Assembly (NCBI GenBank): GCA_030524525.1
Contig: JAUNGI010000015.1
Location: 1-48,208, forward strand
Direction of reading: 5' to 3'
Length of the DNA stretch: 48,208 nucleotides
Origin: Lachnospiraceae bacterium
GTDB taxonomy: Bacteria; Bacillota; Clostridia; Lachnospirales; Lachnospiraceae
A model generated the notes under the pieces. That model made no database searches and was not told the origin of the DNA. It saw only the letters and a list, made by a program, of their open reading frames with translations. The position numbers and the translations under genes were made by a program. Numbering within the stretch: position 1 is the first letter of the stretch; the number at the start of each line of letters is the position of its first letter. Shown here piece by piece: positions 25,127-31,799 of this stretch.

Positions 25127-26883
25127 AACGGAAATGGGGCGGTCTGCTGGCGGGCGTTCTGCTGTTCTGCGCGGTACTTGCCGGGAACGGCACGGCTTGG
25201 ATGGTGCGGGAGGAAGCATATGAGGAAATCGAGTTTTCGGAGACCAAGCATGTGAAGAAGCTGGTGAAGCAGACCCGGAACGAAGTCTACAATCTCTTAT
25301 ACAATCTCTTCTGGGATAATGTGAGCGCAGAGGATATTGCTTCCGATTCCACCCGCCTAGACGCTGTGAAACAGCTGCTCGGAGATTGCCTTCAGAAATA
25401 TACCGACGGAAATTTGCGGTTGAAAATTTATAATTCCGAAGGAGAAGCGCTTTTTGACAGCGTATCCAGAGAGATGGACGAAGTATCCTCCGACCGATGG
25501 AAAATGGTTACAAATCAGCGCGACGAACAGAATAACCTTGTATTCGCCACCGTGCATTTGAAGGTTTTCCTGTCGGAGCATCCGGAGCGGGGCGACGAGG
25601 TTTTTGAACGGTATGAATACTATCGGCTGTTCCGGGGGCTTCGCTGGTTGTTTCCGGCGGCGGGGGCGGTTTTGCTGGCGGCGGTGTTCGCGCTTATTCT
25701 TCTTCAAAAAAGGAACTATCGCGGCAGCTTTCCGGGAGACGCGGCGCTCCTTTTGGGCGCCGCCGCATCGGTGCCTGTGATTTTTGCCGTCGTTCGGGTG
25801 GATTGGAAGGGACAGTCGTGGGGCTTGTCGCTCCTTTGGAGCGAGGCGCTCTGTTTGACGGTGCTTTTCGTCGTTTGGCGGCTGTTTCCGCTGGTCGCGT
25901 CACAGATCGGCACAGGCGTTTTTCGGCAAAATCTTGCGAGCGCGCACCTTCGCGGGCAGACCCGTTACGCGCTGCTGCTTACCGCTTTTGCGCTGGCGCA
26001 GGGCGGCGTGCTGGTCGTTCTTTTTTGCGGAAACTCCGTAGACCGGGCGCTGGCGTTCGTGCAGCTTTTTCTGCTTCTGCTGCTGCTTGCGCTGCTGTTG
26101 CTGTGGAACCGGAAAACGGGACAACGCTTACAGGAGGCGGTCGAGGAGCGCATGAAGGGGGAGCGTCTCAAAACGGAGCTGATTACAAACGTGTCCCACG
26201 ACGTGAAAACGCCGGTCACGTCTATCCTGAATTATGTGGATCTGCTGAAACGGGAGGTCGGCGCAGAGGAAAAGCTCGCCCCGTATATCGAGGTGCTTGA
26301 ACGGCAGTCGCATCGTCTCAGGAAGCTTGTAACGGAGATCGTGGAAGCGTCCAAGGCGGCGACGGGCAACATTGAGATGGACATTCGAGAGCTGGATTTG
26401 CTGGAGCTTCTGCGGCAGACCTTCGGCGAATACGAGGAGCGTCTTGCACAGGCGGGGCTGACGCTTGTTGCCGCGCCGGAATTTGACGGGGAGACGGTTT
26501 TGGTCTATGCGGACGGCGACTATCTTTGGCGCATTTTTGACAATCTGCTCTCGAATATTTGCAAATACGCCAAAAGTGGGACGCGGGTCTATGCGGAGAT
26601 GAAAACGGACGGGGAAATGTGTTATGTTACGTTAAAAAATATCTCCGAAGCGCCGCTGAATATTTCCGAGGAGGAGCTGTTCGAGCGCTTTGTACGCGGC
26701 GACTCGGCAAGAAGCACGGAAGGCAGCGGACTGGGGCTGACGATTGCAAAAAGCTTTGCGGAGCTTATGAACGGAACGCTGCGGATTGTCATTGACGGCG
26801 ACATGTTCAAGGCGGAGGTCGGTCTGCGAACCGAAAGAGAAAAGACAGGAATAAAGCCTTCCGGACGGGGGATGCTGAAATAA
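25123..26883 (+). CDS. Membrane sensor histidine kinase with polytopic sensor region
   Basis: The 586-residue kinase has an N-terminal transmembrane segment (GLLAGVLLFCAVLAGNGTAW), an extracellular region of about 140 residues, and then several hydrophobic segments (about residues 170-330) before the kinase core, more than the usual two. The HisKA box is VSHDVKTPVTSILNYVDLL with His359. The ATPase domain contains IFDNLLSNICKYAKSGT and GSGLGLTIAKSFAELMNG. It overlaps the response regulator gene by four bases. The added membrane segments may sense the bilayer itself. Its operon partners are a phosphoesterase and LrgAB, pointing to envelope state as the input; this is inference. Confidence 0.93.
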   Translation: MKRKWGGLLAGVLLFCAVLAGNGTAWMVREEAYEEIEFSETKHVKKLVKQTRNEVYNLLYNLFWDNVSAEDIASDSTRLDAVKQLLGDCLQKYTDGNLRLKIYNSEGEALFDSVSREMDEVSSDRWKMVTNQRDEQNNLVFATVHLKVFLSEHPERGDEVFERYEYYRLFRGLRWLFPAAGAVLLAAVFALILLQKRNYRGSFPGDAALLLGAAASVPVIFAVVRVDWKGQSWGLSLLWSEALCLTVLFVVWRLFPLVASQIGTGVFRQNLASAHLRGQTRYALLLTAFALAQGGVLVVLFCGNSVDRALAFVQLFLLLLLLALLLLWNRKTGQRLQEAVEERMKGERLKTELITNVSHDVKTPVTSILNYVDLLKREVGAEEKLAPYIEVLERQSHRLRKLVTEIVEASKAATGNIEMDIRELDLLELLRQTFGEYEERLAQAGLTLVAAPEFDGETVLVYADGDYLWRIFDNLLSNICKYAKSGTRVYAEMKTDGEMCYVTLKNISEAPLNISEEELFERFVRGDSARSTEGSGLGLTIAKSFAELMNGTLRIVIDGDMFKAEVGLRTEREKTGIKPSGRGMLK

Positions 26884-26938
26884 GAAAGCTCCGCCATCGG
26901 GGGCGGCTGAAAAAAAGTGAAATGCGAGGGAAAAGTCC

Positions 26939-27175
26939 ATGCTGAATCCAAGAGCGCTCATGAAGCTGATGAGCGCAAAAAAACAGTTCTCGGAAAACCA
27001 TCCGAAATTCGTGGCGTTTGTGGAGGCGGTATTTTCCGAAAAGCTGGAGGAAGGGACCGTTCTGGAGGTTACGGTCACAAAGCCCGGAAGAGAGCCGGTG
27101 GTCTCCAATATCAGGCTGAAGGAGTCCGATCTGGAGCTGCTTGAGGAGCTGAAGGGAGTACTGGGAAATTCATGA
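26939..27175 (+). CDS. Small uncharacterised protein (78 residues) coupled to lrgA
   Basis: This small soluble protein is not recognised as any named family. It has a basic N-terminal helix (PRALMKLMSAKKQFSENHPK), a second amphipathic helix, a beta segment (TVLEVTVTKPG) and a Leu/Glu-rich C-terminal helix (DLELLEELKGVLG). GAGGGAA precedes the ATG. Its stop overlaps the lrgA start by four bases, so it is translated together with LrgA. Its position between a sensor kinase and LrgAB makes it a candidate accessory factor of that system. Confidence 0.75.
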   Translation: MLNPRALMKLMSAKKQFSENHPKFVAFVEAVFSEKLEEGTVLEVTVTKPGREPVVSNIRLKESDLELLEELKGVLGNS

Positions 27176-27531
27176 AATACCTAAAGCAGTTTGCCGTGAT
27201 CCTGACGATCTCCCTGCTGGGGGAGCTGCTGCATTTTCGGCTGCCGCTGCCGATCCCGGCAAGCATTTACGGTCTTGTTTTGATGCTGCTTTCGCTGCGC
27301 TTCGGGCTTGTGAAGCCGGAGCAGGTTCGGGAAACCGGAATGTTCCTTGTGGATATCCTTGCGGTCCTGTTTGTACCTCCGGCGGTACGGCTCCTGACCG
27401 TCTGGGACGTGCTGCGTCCCAAAGCGCTGGCATATGCGGCGATCACGCTGGTTTCGACGGTGCTTGTCATGGCGGCTGCGGGCAAGGCGACGCAGCGGGC
27501 GCTTGGGAAGACGGGAGGAGACCATGAATGA
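27172..27531 (+). CDS. lrgA: LrgA/CidA-family holin-like membrane protein
   Basis: The 119-residue protein has four hydrophobic segments and the family pattern LLGELLHFRLPLPIPASIYG near the N-terminus, followed by RFGLVKPEQVRETGMFLVDI and LAVLFVPPAVRLL. LrgA/CidA proteins are holin-like and affect autolysis, programmed lysis and small-metabolite export, together with LrgB. It overlaps both neighbours (four bases upstream and eight downstream), which shows tight coupling. In staphylococci LrgAB is controlled by the LytSR system; here an OmpR-type system sits upstream instead. Confidence 0.92.
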   Translation: MKYLKQFAVILTISLLGELLHFRLPLPIPASIYGLVLMLLSLRFGLVKPEQVRETGMFLVDILAVLFVPPAVRLLTVWDVLRPKALAYAAITLVSTVLVMAAAGKATQRALGKTGGDHE

Positions 27532-28216
27532 AGTTTGGAACGACTCGCTGTTCTTCGGCGCGGCTCTGACGCTGCTTGCCTACGGCGCGGGTCTTTTTGT
27601 GCAGAGCAGGTTCCGGCTTGCGGTCTGCAATCCGCTGCTGCTGGCGATCGTGTTTGTCATGGCATTCCTGACGGCGACGGACACGGACTACGAGACGTAC
27701 GAGGCGGGGGCGAAGTATCTGAGCTATCTGCTTACGCCGGCGACGGTCTGCCTTGCCATTCCCTTATATGAAAAGCTGCAGCTGCTTCGAAAAAACTGGA
27801 AGGCGGTTCTGGCGGGCGTCTTATCCGGCGTGCTGACGAGCTTGCTCACGGTTCTTGCAGGCAGTCTGCTGTTCGGACTGTCCAAGCGGGACTATATTAC
27901 GCTCCTTCCGAAGTCGGTGACCACCGCCATCGGGATGGGGGTTTCCGAGGAGCTGGGCGGCTATGCGAGTCTGACGGTGGCGGCGATCATCGTAACCGGG
28001 ATTTTCGGAAATCTGATCGCGGAGCCGGTATTCCGACTGTTTCGGATTCAGGAGCCGGTCGCAAGGGGCGTGGCGCTCGGCACGTCCTCCCATGCGATGG
28101 GGACCGCAAAAGCCATGCAGCTTGGCGAGACGGAGGGAGCGATGAGTAGTCTGTCGCTTGCGGTCGCGGGACTGCTGACCGTGATCGGCGCTTCCGTTTT
28201 TGCGCAGTTTTATTAG
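27524..28216 (+). CDS. lrgB: LrgB/CidB-family membrane protein
   Basis: The 230-residue membrane protein matches the LrgB family, with PATVCLAIPLYEKLQLLRKN, LPKSVTTAIGMGVSEELGG and GVALGTSSHAMGTAKAMQLG, the latter a conserved block with a His. GGAGG six bases before the ATG at 27524 sets the start and gives an eight-base overlap with lrgA; starts further upstream would lie deep in lrgA. LrgA and LrgB act together at the membrane in control of lysis or export of small carboxylates such as pyruvate in characterised species. It ends the envelope module. Confidence 0.93.
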   Translation: MNEVWNDSLFFGAALTLLAYGAGLFVQSRFRLAVCNPLLLAIVFVMAFLTATDTDYETYEAGAKYLSYLLTPATVCLAIPLYEKLQLLRKNWKAVLAGVLSGVLTSLLTVLAGSLLFGLSKRDYITLLPKSVTTAIGMGVSEELGGYASLTVAAIIVTGIFGNLIAEPVFRLFRIQEPVARGVALGTSSHAMGTAKAMQLGETEGAMSSLSLAVAGLLTVIGASVFAQFY

Positions 28217-28220
28217 TTTT

Positions 28221-28252
28221 GGGTAGTCAACCGGAGAAAAATATGTTATGCT
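28221..28252 (+). promoter_or_regulatory. Shared promoter-like element, copy 1
   Basis: GGGT, two variable bases, TCAA, then GAGAAAAATATGTTATG (28234-28250). The same 17 bases with a similar left flank occur at 43646-43679, also just before a lipoprotein gene for a glycan-active enzyme. TATGTT (28242-28247) could be the -10 box; the -35 (TTGGGT at 28219) is poor, so an alternative sigma factor is possible. Confidence 0.5.
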
Positions 28253-28272
28253 GGAACAAAGGAGGATGCAAA

Positions 28273-29484
28273 ATGAACGGAAAACGATGTCTTTTTGCCG
28301 TTCTTCTGGCGGGCATGCTGCTCTGCGCCGTGGGCTGCGGCGACAAGGAGAAGAAGACGCAGGAGGAAGCGCCGGAGGGAACGCCGATGGCAACCGGAAC
28401 ACCGTCGGCAGCGCCGGCGCAGGAGGAGAAAAAAGTGTATACATTGACCAGCAATAACGTCCGTCCGATCGGACGGACCAAATACGAGGACGGGCTTTGG
28501 TGCGCCTTTTCGGGCACGGGAGCGGAATTTCGGTTCCACGGCTCCAAGCTGATCGTGCGGATCAACGGCGACAGCGCCGCGCAGAATCCGTACAACGAGG
28601 GCAATTATTCCCGCGTGGCGATCTACATAAACGGCGTTCGCGTTGTGGACGATATGATCGACGAGCCGAGCAAGGAATATACGGTCGTGGAGACGGCGGA
28701 GCCGAGCGACGCGCTTGTGCGGATCGTCAAGCTTTCGGAGACCGCCATGTCCACGTTCCTGATCAAGGAGATCGAGACCGACCCGGAGGGCAGCGTCATG
28801 CCGTCCGAGGAGAAGAACGCGCTGATCGAATTTGTGGGCGATTCCATCACCTGCGGCTACGGCGTGGACGACGAGGACCGCGACCATCATTTTTCCACCG
28901 CCACCGAGGACGCCACCAAGGCTTACGCGATCAAGACCGCGCAGCTTCTGGACGTTGATTACAGCCTTGTTTCGATCAGCGGCTACGGCGTCATTACCGG
29001 CTACAGCGGGGACGGCGAAACGAAGTCGGAATCCCAGATCATCCCGAAGTATTATACGAAGCTGGGCTTTTCCTACGCCAATCCGAAAATGGCGAACACC
29101 GATTGGGATTTTGCCGGAAATCGGCAGCCGGACGTGGTGGTCGTGAATTTGGGTACGAACGACGACAGCTGGTGCAAAACGGTGCCGGAGCGGCAGGAGG
29201 AGTACATTGTCGGCTATATCGCCTTTTTGAAGACCATCCGCGAGAACAATCCGGACGCAGTCATCGTCTGCGCGCTCGGCATCATGGGCGACAACCTCTA
29301 TCCGTGCGTGGAGGAGGCGGCGAGACGCTACAGCGAGGAGACCGGCGATACGAATATCGACACGTTCCGTTTTACGCCGCAGCTCCCGGAAGACGGCTAT
29401 GCGGCGGACTGGCATCCGACCGAGGCGACCCACGACAAGGCGGCGGCAAAGCTGGCTGAAAAATTGCAGGATATTCTGAAGTAA
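28273..29484 (+). CDS. CE2-like SGNH esterase lipoprotein
   Basis: The 403-residue protein has a lipoprotein signal (LLAGMLLCAVGC) and an Ala/Thr/Pro linker. An N-terminal jelly-roll-like domain (about residues 55-170; GLWCAFSGTGAEFRFHGSKL) is followed by an SGNH/GDSL hydrolase domain with nucleophile Ser191 in FVGDSITCGYG, the Asn block VNLGTNDDSW, and the catalytic pair Asp379/His381 in DWHPTEATHDKAA. This order matches carbohydrate esterase family 2, which removes acetyl groups from plant polysaccharides. AAAGGAGG seven bases upstream fixes the start. It is alone under its own promoter element. Confidence 0.88.
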   Translation: MNGKRCLFAVLLAGMLLCAVGCGDKEKKTQEEAPEGTPMATGTPSAAPAQEEKKVYTLTSNNVRPIGRTKYEDGLWCAFSGTGAEFRFHGSKLIVRINGDSAAQNPYNEGNYSRVAIYINGVRVVDDMIDEPSKEYTVVETAEPSDALVRIVKLSETAMSTFLIKEIETDPEGSVMPSEEKNALIEFVGDSITCGYGVDDEDRDHHFSTATEDATKAYAIKTAQLLDVDYSLVSISGYGVITGYSGDGETKSESQIIPKYYTKLGFSYANPKMANTDWDFAGNRQPDVVVVNLGTNDDSWCKTVPERQEEYIVGYIAFLKTIRENNPDAVIVCALGIMGDNLYPCVEEAARRYSEETGDTNIDTFRFTPQLPEDGYAADWHPTEATHDKAAAKLAEKLQDILK

Positions 29485-29499
29485 TTTGAAAATTCCGCT

Positions 29500-29528
29500 T
29501 TGAAATTTCCGGGAAATTGGGCTATAAT
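29500..29528 (+). promoter_or_regulatory. Promoter of the CarD gene
   Basis: TTGAAA (29500-29505), a 17-base spacer and a perfect TATAAT (29523-29528) lie 26 bases before the start codon. Confidence 0.85.
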
Positions 29529-29554
29529 ATAGATATCTGAAAGTGAGGTAATCT

Positions 29555-30088
29555 ATGGAAAAGCACCAGTTTCAAATAGGAGAACGCATTGTTTACGGAA
29601 ATCGCGGGGTCTGCCTGATCGAGGATATCCGGACGCTGGACTTTGCGCAGGATAAAAACCGGCTGTATTATGTCTTGAAGCCGACGGCAAATCCGAACTC
29701 CACGTTTTACACGCCGGTGACGAGCGAGCAGCGAAAAGAGGAAATGCGCTACGCGCTTTCGAAAGAGGAGATCGACGAGCTGCTGACGCGGCTTCGCGGA
29801 AAGCGAATGAAATGGATCGACGACCGGAACGGGCGCGCCGCTTCTTTTCACGATATTCTGTCCGGCAGGGAACAGGAACCCCTCATTATGATGGCGGGCT
29901 GTATCTACGCGCGGAGAGAGGAGCTTCGAAAGAAGAATAAGAAGCTTTCGGTTTCGGACGAAAACGTACTGCACGCGGCGGAGAAGCGGATCAGCGAGGA
30001 ATTTGGTCTTACTTTGGAGATGTCGGAGACGGAGGTCGGAGAGTATATCCGGCGGAGCCTCGAAGCCGACGTATGCGAAGCAAAATAA
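29555..30088 (+). CDS. carD: CarD/CdnL-family RNA polymerase-binding regulator
   Basis: The 177-residue protein opens with the CarD RNA-polymerase-interacting domain (FQIGERIVYGNRGVCLIEDI, then YYVLKPTANPNSTFYTPV), which resembles the Mfd RID fold and binds the beta subunit. A helical C-terminal region (about residues 65-165) should contact promoter DNA. CarD-type proteins stabilise open promoter complexes. The gene is monocistronic with a strong promoter and a clear terminator, as expected for a general transcription factor. The length is usual for clostridial CarD homologues. Confidence 0.9.
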   Translation: MEKHQFQIGERIVYGNRGVCLIEDIRTLDFAQDKNRLYYVLKPTANPNSTFYTPVTSEQRKEEMRYALSKEEIDELLTRLRGKRMKWIDDRNGRAASFHDILSGREQEPLIMMAGCIYARREELRKKNKKLSVSDENVLHAAEKRISEEFGLTLEMSETEVGEYIRRSLEADVCEAK

Positions 30089-30123
30089 AATATGGAGGAC
30101 TGCGGAAACAGTTCGTTCAGCGC

Positions 30124-30153
30124 AAGGATGTGCCAAACGGCACATCCTTTTTT
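30124..30153 (+). terminator. Rho-independent terminator after the CarD gene
   Basis: A perfect nine-bp stem (GGATGTGCC with GGCACATCC) and an AAAC loop are followed by six T. Confidence 0.93.
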
Positions 30154-30195
30154 GTAAAAAAAGAAGGTATGAGGGCGTGAAATGAAAAAAATATA

Positions 30196-30224
30196 TTGAC
30201 AACGTCCCTAGTTGCGCCTAAAAT
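30196..30224 (+). promoter_or_regulatory. Promoter of the repeat-containing lipoprotein gene
   Basis: TTGACA (30196-30201), a 17-base spacer and TAAAAT (30219-30224). Confidence 0.85.
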
Positions 30225-30301
30225 ATTTCCTTAAGAGTTAAAATTACTTTGTCGAATCGGATTCCGCATGGCGGAAAACAAAAATAAAGAGGTTGATATT
30301 T

Positions 30302-31723
30302 ATGCGAAAAGCGAAACGTTTCACGGCAATTTGGATCTTGGCATTGGCATTCTGTATTATGGGATGCTCCAAGGAGGAGGAAAAGGGAGGACCGGCCACT
30401 TGGGGTTACGAGTGTACGGTGACCTACGACACCCTTGGGGGAATGATCAACAGCCGTGAGGTTCGAACCACATATTATCTGCCCAACTCGTATCTCTTTG
30501 AGCCGGGAGGCGCGTCCGGAATGCTCGTTGAGCCAAAGAAGGAAGGGCATATTCTTGCAGGCTGGTATACGGCGAAGACCGATATCACCGACAGCGAGGG
30601 CAACGTCGTCGGCTACGAATTTAAGGCGGAGGATCGCTGGGATTTCAATATGGACCGCGTTCAGGGCGATATGACCTTATATGCAAGATGGATTCCGCAG
30701 GGCGTCGTGAACTATTACAACGCCGAAACGGGAACCGTTATTTTTACAAAAAACATTACGGCGGATTCGCCGGTGCAGCGTCTTTCCGACGCCGTGCTTT
30801 TGATGTATATGCCCACGGGCGCCACGCTTGCGGGCTACTATGAGGACAGCGAATGTACAAAGCTTTATGATTTCTCGGGCTATCAGCACGTCGATCTGGT
30901 TACGGACGACATTGTCGTTTACGAGCAGCTCGCCGAGGAGTTCCCGGAGATCGTTGTTCCGTACACGGTTCCCGAGGGCGAGGAGGAGGATAACAGTATT
31001 TACCGCTTCCTTCACCAAAAAGGATATGATATTATAACCGAGGACGAGGCGGCGCTGACCGAACTTTTTGCAAGATACGACGAGATCATCGAAGACACGA
31101 TCGAAACCTATCAGTCCAATACCGCCAACCAGAATTTGTATCTGAAATTTACGGACAGCAGCACGGTGACGGTGCATTCCGTAGAAGATCTGAAGGACGG
31201 CAGCAGCTATGTGTTGTCCGGCGATGTGGAGACCTATGTCATTTCCGCCGATCTGGATTTCAGCGGAATTGATCTGACGGTTGCGGAGGACTTTTCCGGA
31301 AAGATCGAAGGAAACGGTCATACGATCTCCAATTTGACCTTATCCTATACAAGCTCCAAGCGGGAGAAGCCGGGCGAAAAGTTGTACGGTCTGTTCGGCA
31401 GCATGAAGGATGCGGAGATCTCCGATTTGAATTTTGAAAACATCAGCGTGACCGTCAGTCCCAGACTCGGTGTAACGCTTTATGCCGGGCTGCTGGCAGG
31501 AAAAGCGGAAAACTGCAAGATCACAAACTGCACGTTCCGTTCCGTTACCGTAACGACCGCCGAAAGCTATGCGGCGGGAACGACGGACATTTATCTGGGC
31601 GACCTGTTCGGAAGCTCCGAGAACTGTACGATTGAAGGCTGCACGGTGGAGGACGTTACCGTGAATTTGGAAAAGGCAACGGAAGGCAATCTCCTTTTGC
31701 CGTCTGCCGATTCGGCCGAATAA
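30302..31723 (+). CDS. Lipoprotein with InlB-type (Flg_new) repeat and GLUG-like motifs
   Basis: The 473-residue surface protein has a lipoprotein signal (IWILALAFCIMGC). An InlB B-repeat/Flg_new-like region follows (VTYDTLGGMINSREVRTTYY; GHILAGWYT; DMTLYARWIP). The C-terminal third is a right-handed beta-helix-like segment with GLUG-type motifs (KLYGLFGSMKDAEISDLNFE; YAGLLAGKAENCKITNCTFR; GDLFGSSENCTIEGCTVED). Such proteins are usually adhesive or structural. AAAGAGG nine bases upstream supports ATG 30302 over an in-frame TTG at 30293. The gene has its own promoter and no strong terminator before the oppA promoter region. Confidence 0.82.
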   Translation: MRKAKRFTAIWILALAFCIMGCSKEEEKGGPATWGYECTVTYDTLGGMINSREVRTTYYLPNSYLFEPGGASGMLVEPKKEGHILAGWYTAKTDITDSEGNVVGYEFKAEDRWDFNMDRVQGDMTLYARWIPQGVVNYYNAETGTVIFTKNITADSPVQRLSDAVLLMYMPTGATLAGYYEDSECTKLYDFSGYQHVDLVTDDIVVYEQLAEEFPEIVVPYTVPEGEEEDNSIYRFLHQKGYDIITEDEAALTELFARYDEIIEDTIETYQSNTANQNLYLKFTDSSTVTVHSVEDLKDGSSYVLSGDVETYVISADLDFSGIDLTVAEDFSGKIEGNGHTISNLTLSYTSSKREKPGEKLYGLFGSMKDAEISDLNFENISVTVSPRLGVTLYAGLLAGKAENCKITNCTFRSVTVTTAESYAAGTTDIYLGDLFGSSENCTIEGCTVEDVTVNLEKATEGNLLLPSADSAE

Positions 31724-31746
31724 TGTGTTTGGCGAAAACCTGTTAT

Positions 31747-31777
31747 TTGCGATTGTAAGCGAGAAATCGCTTATAAT
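31747..31777 (+). promoter_or_regulatory. Probable oppA promoter with spacer hairpin
   Basis: A perfect TATAAT (31772-31777) precedes the AAGGAGG of oppA. The best -35 is TTGCGA at 31747-31752, with a long 19-base spacer. The spacer contains a hairpin with a GAAA loop (AAGCGA/TCGCTT, 31757-31772). The hairpin may instead end the upstream message. Confidence 0.55.
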
Positions 31778-31799
31778 AAATATTAAGGAGGATAAGTTT

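Noticed and set aside
24434-26883. Vancomycin-resistance-type VanRS system
   Set aside because: The regulator and kinase look VanRS-like in general form, but no van ligase, dehydrogenase or dipeptidase gene is nearby.
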